A stretch of DNA of 64,000 bases, from positions 3,100,001 to 3,164,000 of the forward strand of contig NZ_CP139421.1 in NCBI RefSeq assembly GCF_034119865.1, written 5' to 3'. Positions 41,696 to 50,951 of the stretch are shown in pieces (the stretch's first letter is position 1; every line of letters begins with the position of its first letter). Position numbers and translations under genes: made by a program. The DNA comes from Algoriphagus sp. NG3. GTDB taxonomy: Bacteria; Bacteroidota; Bacteroidia; Cytophagales; Cyclobacteriaceae. The notes beneath the pieces were generated by a model that had not been told where the DNA came from, did not search any database, and saw nothing but the letters and a program-made list of their open reading frames with translations.

Positions 41696-44600
41696 TGGAA
41701 AAGAAGGCGAAAGTTACGGATTTTTTGCACAAAGCGTTTCGGGTGTTGCTATGGATAGTCTTTTCATTGTTCATGTTTTTTATACTAGTGGCCCTGAGTC
41801 TTCAGATCACCTGGGTACAGAACCAGGTAATCAGCACAGTAACAGGAGTTCTAAATAATAATTCCAACTTTCATACAGAAATAGGGAGAATCAAACTTAC
41901 CTGGTGGGATGCTTTGGAGCTGGACGATGTCATCATCCGAGATCACCGGGACAGCCTACTGATCGGAGCTAAAAAAATCCATGCGGATTTCGAATTACTC
42001 TCCCTGGTCCCTCCTGGCATCACCACCATCAATGCTGTGCGGATGGAGAATGCCAAGCTCCATATGCTGACACACGAGGGAGACTCTGCCATGAATATCA
42101 ATTTGTGGGTAGAAGAACTAGCTGGAATGTTCAGTACTTCTAAAAAAAGTGCTGGATCCACCCAATTGAAAATCAATAGGGTGGAATTGAGAAACTCTGA
42201 GATCTTTATTGTAAATGAAATTACTGATGCACTCACAAAAGGGTTGAATTATAATAAATTACGGTTTTCAAATATCACGCTGAATGCGGATGACTTCTAT
42301 CTGGATGGGCCAGAAATAGGAGCAGACATTCAGATGCTGACAGGTACGGAACTCACTTCGGGATTTGAGATCCTAGAGCTTAAAACGGATATGACCTATG
42401 GGCCGGAGTTTATGGAGTTTGACAAACTGAGCCTTAGATCCATAAACAGTCATATCAAAAATTTCCTGCGGTTTGAATACGCTACTCCGGCGGCGTTCTC
42501 CAATTTTGGGGAAGAAGTGGTCATCATCACCAATATGGATGAATCCAAGATAGACTTGGGTGACCTGAAACTATTTGCCCCCTCACTCCCAGATATTGAT
42601 GATGAAATCTACCTCTCAGGCAAGGTATCCGGACCGGTGTCGGATATTCGTTCTGAGGAGCTATTGCTCAGGTTCGGGCAAAAAACCGCTATTTTCGGAG
42701 CCTTCCGGCTTCATGGCCTGCCTGATATAGAAGACACTTACATCAATCTATCTCTTAAGAATTCAACCATTTTAGCCAAAGATCTAGCTCCATATTTATC
42801 TGCCGACATATCCAAGCAGATTAATAAATTCAACACGATACGGCTTACTGCGGACTTTGCAGGCTACCTACGTAGATTTAATACAAATGGGGATTTTAAA
42901 ACGTCCATTGGCGACATTAGCGGACGAGTGAACTTTGACATAGTGGACGGACTGCCCACCACCGTTTCAAACATTACCACCACAAATCTCAATCTGGGGA
43001 TAATAGCAGAGAACAGGGAATTGTTTCAGCAGGTGAATCTCAAGGGAAAAGTGAATACAACAGGAAATTCCATTGATGATTTATTGATCGATGTAGATGC
43101 AGCAGTCACACGCTTTGGCTTCAAAAACTATGTCTATACCAATATACAAACCGACGCTACTTACGGGCGGGATCTCTTCAAGGGAAACATTACTATAAAT
43201 GATCCCAACTTAAAAATCAATGCAAATGGTGAGCTCAACCTGAGGGATTCGAAGGATTCGGTAAGCATGAGCCTACAAATTGACACGGCATTTTTGGACA
43301 GATTAAATTTTACGGATAAGGCCGCCTTCATCAGTGGAAATCTGGATATCGATGTAAAAGGAATAAAACTGGATGACATACAGGGGATAGCTAGATTCCG
43401 AAACATCGCCGTGGGCTATGAGGAAAGGTTTCTTGAGGTAGGTGATTTCAACTTCCAGTCCCTCTTTGCCGGGGGTACCCGCACCATGTCCATAAACTCA
43501 GACTATTTAGTCGCAGCTGCTTCGGGACAATTCAATCTTGAGCAAATGGGAAGAGATCTCGACATACTACTTCAGCAGTATATCGCCATTATCCTAAATG
43601 AAAATCAACCCATAGCGGATCTTGAAAGAAATTTCTCGGAAATCTACAATCTCGATCTCAACCTTCGGCTTATCAACATCAATCCTATAATCCAGCTTTT
43701 TGAACCTGATCTTAGTCTTTCTAAAAACATGGTATTAGAGGGTGCTTTCTATCAAACCCAGGAAAACACTGTCTTTAACTTCTTCACCAGTATCGACACC
43801 CTAAAATATAAGAACAACGCTGCCCAAAACATCAACATTGACTTCAACACATCGAAGCTTATCAATAGCCCGGACATTTTGGCCTCTTTCTATGTGTATT
43901 CCAAAACCCAGGAGGTAGGAAAGTCACTTCAATTTACCAACTTTGGTTTTGAGGCGATCTGGGACAAGGATGAGATGAATATTGACTTCAGCTTGGATCA
44001 AGATTCCACACAAAGTGCAATGAGGATAGATGCTATTGCGCGCTTTGCTAACCAAAATACCCAATTATCCTTTGCTCCTTCTTCACTTAAGGTCCTTAAC
44101 CGGGTTTGGCAATTCGACTCCCTTAACCTGATTACGATCACCCCTGGGCTGATTCAGGTGGACAGCCTGAAGCTATTCAATGAGGATCATTCAATTTCCC
44201 TGCAAGGTAAAGCAAGTGATCAGCCGGAAGATCGATTGAACCTGATGGTTTCCAATGTAAATATAGACCTGCTCAATACTTTATTGCCCCAGAATTTTGA
44301 TGGTATCGCAAATGGCCTGATCTCTATGGAAAATCTGCTCGACAAAGCGGTGGTGGAGGGAGGATTCAACTTAAGCGATGTGGCCATCAATAAATTCCCG
44401 ATCGGAGATATAAGTGCCCAGGCTAATCTCGATTCTGAGCGCTTACAGCTTTCGCTAACCAATGTCAGTGAAAATAAGGAGACGATCAAGCTAGATGGCT
44501 ATATGCTTGTGGAGAATCAGGAATTGAATATGGATGCCACTCTTAATGATGCAAGCTTGGTGATATTAGAGCCATTTTTATCCAATTATGTATCCCAAAT

Positions 44601-46302
44601 GGGAGGAACTGCTTCCGGAAAGATGAGCCTGAGAGGCACACTTAGTGATCCACAACTAAATGGAACAGGGAAACTTACAGATGGAAAACTCACCGTAAAT
44701 TACCTAAAAACCACTTATTTACTTAATGGGAACATTCTATTCCAGCCAAGCCAGATTAATTTCCAACAAATGGAGATGCAGGATCTTTTCGGGAATAAAG
44801 CATCACTTTCAGGCGGGATCAGTCACCAGGCTTTTGATGACATCAGGCTGAACATCAAAGCTGACATGACCAACCTTCAGGTGATGAACACCACAGATAA
44901 GGACAATGAGACCTTCTATGGCACTGCATTCGTGACCGGCAGCTTGGAAGTACTGGGTACGTCCACAAATATGGATGTCAATGCAAGAGCCACAAGTCGC
45001 CCAAATACCCGCATTTTTATCCCATTAAGCAGTAGCAACAATCAGGCACAAGAAGATTTCATCCACATGATCAATATTCAGGACACCGTCCGTATCAAGC
45101 AGATCGCCGAGGATATTAACAGGCTTGAGATCGAAAATGTAAGGATGAATTTCGTGCTGGACATTACTCCTGATGCCTATGCCGAAATAATCATTGATCC
45201 CCGCACAGAGGAGGGGATTTCTGGCAGAGGGCGGGGAGTGCTGACCATGAACGTAGATACCCAGGGAAATTTCACTCTCAATGGGACCTACGAAATCACA
45301 GAAGGCATGTATAATTTCTCCCTTTATAATGTGGTCAAAAAGCAATTTAGCATCAAACCTGGGGGCCGGATAACTTGGTATGGCGACCCATACTCCGGGC
45401 TAATGGACATTTCAGCAGAATATACAGAAAGCGTATCCTTGCAGCCGCTCTTGGTGAACACAGTGTCATCAGACAACCAAAACGCTACAGCTAACCGTAG
45501 ATATCCAGTCAAAGTCTTACTGAACATGGACGGACAGCTGCTTTCCCCGAATATTAGCTTTGGATTTGACTTTTCGGAGTTTCCACCAAGCGGTGACACA
45601 CAAACCACCATATCTTCTTTTCAAAACAAAATTGCGAATGATGAACAGGAGATGAACAGACAGGTCTTCTCCATAATCATGACTCGTTCCTTCTCTCCCG
45701 AAGGACAATTTTCAGGTGTTTCCACTATTTCCTCCAGTCTGGGTCAATTGCTCTCCTCACAACTGAACAGCTTCCTCGGTCAGGTCGATAAGAACCTAGA
45801 GGTGGATTTGGATGTGGCGACTCTGGATCAGAATGCACTGGAAACATTTCAGTTGAGTGTGGCCTATACCTTCCTCGACGGTCGCCTCCGGGTGTCAAGA
45901 GACGGGGGGTTTACCAATAATCAAGGCAATGCCAATGCATCATCTATCATTGGAGACTGGCAAGCAGAATATATGCTTACCGAGGATGGAGTATATAGGA
46001 TGAGGGTATTCAACAGAAACAACTTCAACACCTTTACCTCTCTTTCTCTTTCAGAAAATGTAGCCACTTATGGGGTAGCTCTGTCACAAAGTGTCTCATT
46101 CAACTCTTTTTCAGAGCTTTTCAATAAAATCACCCGGAAGAAAAAAGAGAAGTTAATCATCAATGACCAAGACGATTTTCTCAGGTATCAGCTTCAAAAT
46201 AAAGAGGAATGGAAGCCGATCCAATTAGATAATATTGAAGAAAGGCTTGACTCATTGGATAATGAGCGAAGGATCAGATTGATCAAAGAAGGAGATTTCT
46301 AA
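41695..46302 (+). CDS. tamB: TamB-like translocation and assembly module protein
   Basis: A 1535-residue AsmA/TamB family protein. An N-terminal signal anchor (residues about 18-37) leads into a very long run of beta-rich repeats and a C-terminal DUF490 domain (about 1150-1480, including YNFSLYNVVKKQF). Such proteins span the periplasm to help outer-membrane assembly or phospholipid transport. The only starts before the anchor are TTG or GTG: TTG at 41695 is most upstream, and the first in-frame ATG (codon 27) would cut the anchor. The gene abuts tsaD head to head. Confidence 0.85.
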   Translation: MEKKAKVTDFLHKAFRVLLWIVFSLFMFFILVALSLQITWVQNQVISTVTGVLNNNSNFHTEIGRIKLTWWDALELDDVIIRDHRDSLLIGAKKIHADFELLSLVPPGITTINAVRMENAKLHMLTHEGDSAMNINLWVEELAGMFSTSKKSAGSTQLKINRVELRNSEIFIVNEITDALTKGLNYNKLRFSNITLNADDFYLDGPEIGADIQMLTGTELTSGFEILELKTDMTYGPEFMEFDKLSLRSINSHIKNFLRFEYATPAAFSNFGEEVVIITNMDESKIDLGDLKLFAPSLPDIDDEIYLSGKVSGPVSDIRSEELLLRFGQKTAIFGAFRLHGLPDIEDTYINLSLKNSTILAKDLAPYLSADISKQINKFNTIRLTADFAGYLRRFNTNGDFKTSIGDISGRVNFDIVDGLPTTVSNITTTNLNLGIIAENRELFQQVNLKGKVNTTGNSIDDLLIDVDAAVTRFGFKNYVYTNIQTDATYGRDLFKGNITINDPNLKINANGELNLRDSKDSVSMSLQIDTAFLDRLNFTDKAAFISGNLDIDVKGIKLDDIQGIARFRNIAVGYEERFLEVGDFNFQSLFAGGTRTMSINSDYLVAAASGQFNLEQMGRDLDILLQQYIAIILNENQPIADLERNFSEIYNLDLNLRLININPIIQLFEPDLSLSKNMVLEGAFYQTQENTVFNFFTSIDTLKYKNNAAQNINIDFNTSKLINSPDILASFYVYSKTQEVGKSLQFTNFGFEAIWDKDEMNIDFSLDQDSTQSAMRIDAIARFANQNTQLSFAPSSLKVLNRVWQFDSLNLITITPGLIQVDSLKLFNEDHSISLQGKASDQPEDRLNLMVSNVNIDLLNTLLPQNFDGIANGLISMENLLDKAVVEGGFNLSDVAINKFPIGDISAQANLDSERLQLSLTNVSENKETIKLDGYMLVENQELNMDATLNDASLVILEPFLSNYVSQMGGTASGKMSLRGTLSDPQLNGTGKLTDGKLTVNYLKTTYLLNGNILFQPSQINFQQMEMQDLFGNKASLSGGISHQAFDDIRLNIKADMTNLQVMNTTDKDNETFYGTAFVTGSLEVLGTSTNMDVNARATSRPNTRIFIPLSSSNNQAQEDFIHMINIQDTVRIKQIAEDINRLEIENVRMNFVLDITPDAYAEIIIDPRTEEGISGRGRGVLTMNVDTQGNFTLNGTYEITEGMYNFSLYNVVKKQFSIKPGGRITWYGDPYSGLMDISAEYTESVSLQPLLVNTVSSDNQNATANRRYPVKVLLNMDGQLLSPNISFGFDFSEFPPSGDTQTTISSFQNKIANDEQEMNRQVFSIIMTRSFSPEGQFSGVSTISSSLGQLLSSQLNSFLGQVDKNLEVDLDVATLDQNALETFQLSVAYTFLDGRLRVSRDGGFTNNQGNANASSIIGDWQAEYMLTEDGVYRMRVFNRNNFNTFTSLSLSENVATYGVALSQSVSFNSFSELFNKITRKKKEKLIINDQDDFLRYQLQNKEEWKPIQLDNIEERLDSLDNERRIRLIKEGDF

Positions 46303-46404
46303 TCTTAGTTACATCAGGAAAGCCAATGGGTCTTTTTCATGGACTAAAACAACATGTAGATTCTTTAGAATAACCCGTTTAAAAGCAGGGCAGAAAATGA
46401 AAGC

Positions 46405-46412
46405 TAAATTTG
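46405..46412 (+). promoter_or_regulatory. Possible -7 box of the photolyase operon
   Basis: TAAATTTG matches TAnnTTTG and lies 55 bp before the phrB start. No convincing -33 partner is seen. Confidence 0.35.
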
Positions 46413-46467
46413 ACAATGGAATTCTAAACAATCTTCCGCCTATACCGATTAGTTATAAAAAAGAATT

Positions 46468-47766
46468 ATGGAAGATGTCAGTATTTTTTGGTTTCGTAGA
46501 GACCTCAGGTTAGAAGATAATCATGGATTATTTCAAGCGTTGAAAGAACTGAAAAATGTGTTACCGCTCTTTATTTTCGATACAAATATCCTTGATCAAC
46601 TAGAAAACAAAGCTGATGCCAGGGTAGAGTTCATCCATAGCCAGATTACAGAAATCCATAATGAGCTGTCTAAAAAAAGATCATCTCTATTGATCAAAAC
46701 CGGAGATCCTGAAACGGTCTTCAAAAAGCTCCTGGAAGAATTTAATGTTTCGGCAGTTTATACCAATCGAGATTATGAACCCTATGCCAATAGCCGAGAT
46801 GAAAAAGTAGGAAGACTGCTAAACCAAAATAAAATTCCTTTTCAAAGATTTAAGGATCAGCTAATCTTCGAGCCGGGAGAAATACTGAATGGCTCAGGGG
46901 AATTTTATAAAGTTTTCACCCCTTTTAGTAAAGTTTGGCTGAGTAAGTTTGATCCTGCAAAAGTAGAGGAATACAAGCCTATGCACTGGAAGAACTTGCT
47001 ACAGACCTCCGCTCTCAAGCTTCCTACTTTGAAGGAGATCGGTTTTAAAGAAAATGACATTGCTATTCCTTCCAAGACAGCAGATGAGGAAATCATCTCT
47101 CACTACAATGAAACAAGAAACTTTCCTGCAAAAAACGGAACCTCCAGACTTGGGATTCATTTAAGATTTGGGACTATTTCAGTCCGCAAACTCGTAATTA
47201 AAGCTTCTGAACTCAATGCCACTTATCTGAATGAATTGATCTGGCGGGAATTCTACATGATGATCTTGGCATTTAATCCCCATGTAGTGGATCAGGCTTT
47301 CAAACAGGCCTATGATCGCATACCGTGGAGAAATAATGAAGAAGAATTTACCGCTTGGTGTGAGGGCAAAACCGGCTACCCTATTGTAGATGCAGGAATG
47401 CGGGAGCTAAACACGACTGGATATATGCACAACCGGGTGAGAATGGTAACTGCATCCTTCCTCTCTAAGCATCTTTTGATCGATTGGAGATGGGGAGAGG
47501 CATACTTTGCGGAGAAATTGCTAGACTATGAATTGGCATCCAATAACGGAGGATGGCAGTGGGCTGCGGGCACGGGTACAGACGCCCAGCCATACTTCAG
47601 GGTATTCAATCCCAGCTCCCAACAGGAGAAATTTGACAAGAACTGGAAGTACATTAAAAAATGGATTCCTGAAATAAACACAGATAAGTACCCAAAACCG
47701 ATCGTAGATCATAAATTTGCAAGGCAACGTGCAATCGACACCTATAAATCAGCCTTGAATCAATGA
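46468..47766 (+). CDS. phrB: Deoxyribodipyrimidine photolyase/cryptochrome family
   Basis: A 432-residue flavoprotein that repairs UV-made pyrimidine dimers with blue light. The N-terminal alpha/beta antenna domain begins IFWFRRDLRLEDN. The C-terminal FAD domain has WREFYMMIL, TGYPIVDAGMREL, MHNRVRMVTASFL and WRWGEAYFAEKLLDYE followed by NNGGWQW. The electron-transfer and FAD residues look intact, so photolyase activity is likely. It overlaps the DUF2027-Smr gene by 4 bp. Confidence 0.93.
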   Translation: MEDVSIFWFRRDLRLEDNHGLFQALKELKNVLPLFIFDTNILDQLENKADARVEFIHSQITEIHNELSKKRSSLLIKTGDPETVFKKLLEEFNVSAVYTNRDYEPYANSRDEKVGRLLNQNKIPFQRFKDQLIFEPGEILNGSGEFYKVFTPFSKVWLSKFDPAKVEEYKPMHWKNLLQTSALKLPTLKEIGFKENDIAIPSKTADEEIISHYNETRNFPAKNGTSRLGIHLRFGTISVRKLVIKASELNATYLNELIWREFYMMILAFNPHVVDQAFKQAYDRIPWRNNEEEFTAWCEGKTGYPIVDAGMRELNTTGYMHNRVRMVTASFLSKHLLIDWRWGEAYFAEKLLDYELASNNGGWQWAAGTGTDAQPYFRVFNPSSQQEKFDKNWKYIKKWIPEINTDKYPKPIVDHKFARQRAIDTYKSALNQ

Positions 47767-48713
47767 ATATCGGAGACCGAGTAAGATTACTTCGCGGAAA
47801 CGAAGAAGGAATCATCCGCAAGATTTCTTCCAGCGGAAGAATACAGATAGAAATTGAAGACGGATTTATCATTCCCGCTTTGAAATCAGAATTGGTTCTT
47901 ATCCACCAATCGGAAAAAAAACACTTTGGTGATAAGCCTGTAGAAGAAAAAGAAAATGATTCTCCGGTACCTATCTCCGGGCCAAAAGACCAAGGACTTT
48001 ATCTGGCATTTCTTCCTATCAATGACCAGAGTCTCAGCCTGTACTTGATCAATGACAGCCGGCAGGCATATTTGGCTCATGCTTCGGAGGTTTTTGGGGA
48101 CAACCAGCGCACGCTGCTTGCGGGCACATTGAATCCAGGTGAATCAAAAAAGTTCGATGATAGATTGCTGAAAGAGATGGATGAGTGGCCTGGCTTTTTG
48201 CTCCGCTTTATCCCGATTCACAATACACTCGAAAAAGCTAAACCGGCTTTTGAGCGGCAACTCAAGATGAAGCCAACCCAATTCTTCAAACATCTAAGTA
48301 AAGCCCCAAGGCTGGACAAAACAGCCTATCTTTTTGCCTTAGAGCAGACTACAAAAGAACTTGACATCCGAGCCCTAAATCAGGAGTTGGAACAAATCAA
48401 TCCAAAAGCAGAAATATCAAAGCCGATCAAACCATCCAAATCGATCGATCTACATATAGAAAAGCTGGCTACCGACCCGAAAGGAATGAGTAATTCCGAG
48501 ATCCTCCGGGTGCAGCTGGAGGCTTTTGAGAGAAATCTGGACCAGGCGATAGCTTCGGGAATGGATGAAATCACTTTCATCCACGGAATCGGAAATGGTG
48601 TGCTTCGCAAAGAAATTCACAAGCGACTAAGCCAGCATCAAAATATTAAGTACTTTCAGGATACGCAAAAAGACCAATGGGGCTACGGTGCCACGTTGGT
48701 AAGAATCTCCTAA
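47763..48713 (+). CDS. DUF2027 and Smr domain protein
   Basis: A 316-residue protein. Residues 1-45 form a small beta barrel (IGDRVRLLRGNEEGIIRKI), and the DUF2027 part continues to about 150 with the conserved LAFLPIN and YLINDS strands. The C-terminal Smr domain (about 230-316) has DLHIEKL in place of DLHG, FIHGIGNGVLRKEI and the closing GYGATLVRI. Smr domains of MutS2 are nucleases or nicking domains acting on DNA or stalled ribosomes. The start overlaps phrB (ATGA), so it is coupled to a DNA-repair enzyme. Function unproven. Confidence 0.85.
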   Translation: MNIGDRVRLLRGNEEGIIRKISSSGRIQIEIEDGFIIPALKSELVLIHQSEKKHFGDKPVEEKENDSPVPISGPKDQGLYLAFLPINDQSLSLYLINDSRQAYLAHASEVFGDNQRTLLAGTLNPGESKKFDDRLLKEMDEWPGFLLRFIPIHNTLEKAKPAFERQLKMKPTQFFKHLSKAPRLDKTAYLFALEQTTKELDIRALNQELEQINPKAEISKPIKPSKSIDLHIEKLATDPKGMSNSEILRVQLEAFERNLDQAIASGMDEITFIHGIGNGVLRKEIHKRLSQHQNIKYFQDTQKDQWGYGATLVRIS

Positions 48714-48716
48714 TCT

Positions 48717-49550
48717 ATGCAGGCAAAAGTATCTCCTGTCTTTCATCTGTTTGAAATACAGCACCAAGAGGCCAAAGCTCTTTTTTTGGTACTGGGAAAG
48801 CAGATCAAGTCCAAGAAGGCGATAGAACTCCTGGGGAAAATGGAATTCCTGGAGCTTTATGCCGATTTGATGGCCAAGGTGCATTTTGATGTAGAAGGAT
48901 TGAACTTCAATATTTTCTCGGATTTCAAAATGATGAAGAGAAGTCTGAGGAAAATCCATCATTTCAAACTCGCAGAAAAAAGCCTGAATAACCGCGAACT
49001 TGAATTAGGCATCAAATACAACGGATATCGTACTCATCTCGACAAATACAAAAAGCAGCTCTACACCGAAGCGTTTGACCTGATAGTGGGAAGTACCTTG
49101 AAAAGTTGGGATAATTTCCACGACAAGGCTCTCAAAGCAAGCAGAGGCATCAAGCCACTGACCATCAATACCGCGGTAAATCAGATCATTCAGGAAGAGC
49201 TGGAGTTTTTCCAATTGGACAAAAAAGGGCCTATGGACAGCAAAGCCCTGAAGGACACCTTTGAAGGGTTGCGCACGATAATCATGCTGGAGAATCTCCT
49301 GATTCATTTGGGTTTCAATCCTATATTCGTCAAATCCATACATGAGGAAATCGGTGAACTAAAAAACAATCTTAAGCCATGGTACTCCAACCAGCTTTCC
49401 CTGCAATCCCTCACCCATTTCCTAAGAGACAAGCCCGAAGCAGGAAAAAAGTATCTGGACTGGCTCAAGGAGCTCAAGGAGCATAAGTCAAATCTCGCTG
49501 CCCTAGCTGAGAAGCAAGCACATGAGTTGTTTGAGAAGATATTGAGGTGA
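48717..49550 (+). CDS. All-helical hypothetical protein (possibly CHAD-like)
   Basis: A 277-residue protein, rich in Lys, Leu and Glu and apparently all alpha-helical, without signal or membrane segment. A His and Arg/Lys-rich segment (KMMKRSLRKIHHFKLAEK) recalls CHAD polyphosphate-binding domains, but the match is weak. It begins 3 bp after the Smr gene and ends the photolyase operon. No function assigned. Confidence 0.5.
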   Translation: MQAKVSPVFHLFEIQHQEAKALFLVLGKQIKSKKAIELLGKMEFLELYADLMAKVHFDVEGLNFNIFSDFKMMKRSLRKIHHFKLAEKSLNNRELELGIKYNGYRTHLDKYKKQLYTEAFDLIVGSTLKSWDNFHDKALKASRGIKPLTINTAVNQIIQEELEFFQLDKKGPMDSKALKDTFEGLRTIIMLENLLIHLGFNPIFVKSIHEEIGELKNNLKPWYSNQLSLQSLTHFLRDKPEAGKKYLDWLKELKEHKSNLAALAEKQAHELFEKILR

Positions 49551-49631
49551 TAAATGGGTTCCCGATGGCTATTTCAAAAAACCCTGCCAGACTTTTAGTT
49601 TTAGGCACTGTTTTGGTGATTAATAAATCAG

Positions 49632-50186
49632 TTAATTCTTGCCGATCAGGGTACCATGGTCCAGATTTACTTCAAACTCTCTTTTGCCAACGGTTTTCAG
49701 AATTAAAAATGTAATTCCATATTCAGAAGTCTTGTATTCGTACGGAACATTGGATTGAGCTAGCCACAGATAATGCAATGATGTCTTTTTAAGTTTACGC
49801 TTAGCAATAGAAAATGAATTACCATCGAGATCAGCCGCTATTTTGCGACCATCTTTATAGATGGTAAGCAGAGGAAACTCCTTGTAAAACCAATTTTCTA
49901 CATAAGTAAAATATTGACCATCATCAGAAAGTTGGCCTGTTGGTTTACCCGAATAATCGTAATTTGATTCCCATATCAGAGCTTTCCTATTGCTTTCAAG
50001 TTTATAAACTTCAATTTTCCAATCCGTTTTCCAGTTGGGTTTATCAACTGTATCGTCGACAGGTGATATAACTGCCTGAAATTGTTTGTTTTGAGAAAGG
50101 ACTTCAAATGCGCACCAACAAACTCCATTGGCCAAACTGAACTGAGCTATGAAAAGTGTAACAACAAAAAAGAATGTTTTTTTCAT
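49632..50186 (-). CDS. Secreted hypothetical protein
   Basis: A 184-residue protein with a clear signal peptide ending SLAN. The mature sequence begins with a Cys-rich CWCAF and contains GQLSDDGQYFTYVENW, a strand pattern like those in beta-propeller or TolB-like folds, though too short for a whole propeller. No family recognised. Monocistronic and on the opposite strand from its neighbours. Confidence 0.5.
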   Translation of the reverse strand: MKKTFFFVVTLFIAQFSLANGVCWCAFEVLSQNKQFQAVISPVDDTVDKPNWKTDWKIEVYKLESNRKALIWESNYDYSGKPTGQLSDDGQYFTYVENWFYKEFPLLTIYKDGRKIAADLDGNSFSIAKRKLKKTSLHYLWLAQSNVPYEYKTSEYGITFLILKTVGKREFEVNLDHGTLIGKN

Positions 50187-50355
50187 GCTAAGAATGGTTA
50201 GATAATTTCAAGCATTCCAAGATAGGAAATCACCATGATTAATTCAGTATGAACAATAAGTTTGCATGAGGATTTTACACCAATCGCAACCTCCAAAAAC
50301 TCTAAAAACCCCAAAATATCCCTTAGATTAGCAGGCCTTAACCAAAACCAAACCT

Positions 50356-50832
50356 ATGGACACCTCACATAAAACCTCATTCCAGTTTATCAGCGAACCT
50401 TCAGATATCAATTTTGGCGGAAAAGTTCATGGAGGTGTCGTGATGAAGTGGATAGACCAGGCAGCTTACACCTGCGCGAGAACCTGGTCTGAAAGCTATT
50501 GTGTAACCGTCTATGTGGGTGGTATACGCTTCTACAAGCCTATCAATATCGGCGAGGTGATCAAGGTGGATTCCCAGGTGATCTACACGGGAAGTTCTAG
50601 TATTCACATCATGGTTGAGGTTTATTCCCGTGATTTTTCCCAAAGGGAATTTGAGAAGAAGACACACTGTATTATCATTTTTGTATCAGTAGATGAAAAC
50701 GGCTCTCCCAAAAAGGTAAAACCTTGGATCCCCCAGACCGATCAGGAGAAAAAACTGGAAGAATATGCCACCAAACTAAAAGCACTCAGAGAGGACATCC
50801 ATAACGAAATGAAGCCTTTCTTTAATGAATAG
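50356..50832 (+). CDS. Acyl-CoA thioesterase (hotdog fold)
   Basis: A 158-residue hotdog enzyme of the YciA/ACOT12 type. The FGGKVHGGVVMKWIDQAAYTCA segment carries the catalytic Asp, and the paired strand VTVYVGGIRFYKPINIGEVI supplies the dimer sheet. A helical C-terminal tail closes the protein. It hydrolyses fatty acyl-CoA, substrate range unknown. It stands alone. Confidence 0.88.
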   Translation: MDTSHKTSFQFISEPSDINFGGKVHGGVVMKWIDQAAYTCARTWSESYCVTVYVGGIRFYKPINIGEVIKVDSQVIYTGSSSIHIMVEVYSRDFSQREFEKKTHCIIIFVSVDENGSPKKVKPWIPQTDQEKKLEEYATKLKALREDIHNEMKPFFNE

Positions 50833-50951
50833 TTTTGGAGTTGAAAGTGAGAAGGAGTAAAAGATCTAACTTCCCCAAAGTTCAAGACTGTGGGAAAGTT
50901 TCACCCATAAATCACCGCGAAAAACGCTGTGGACTGTGTGGTTTAAAAAAC

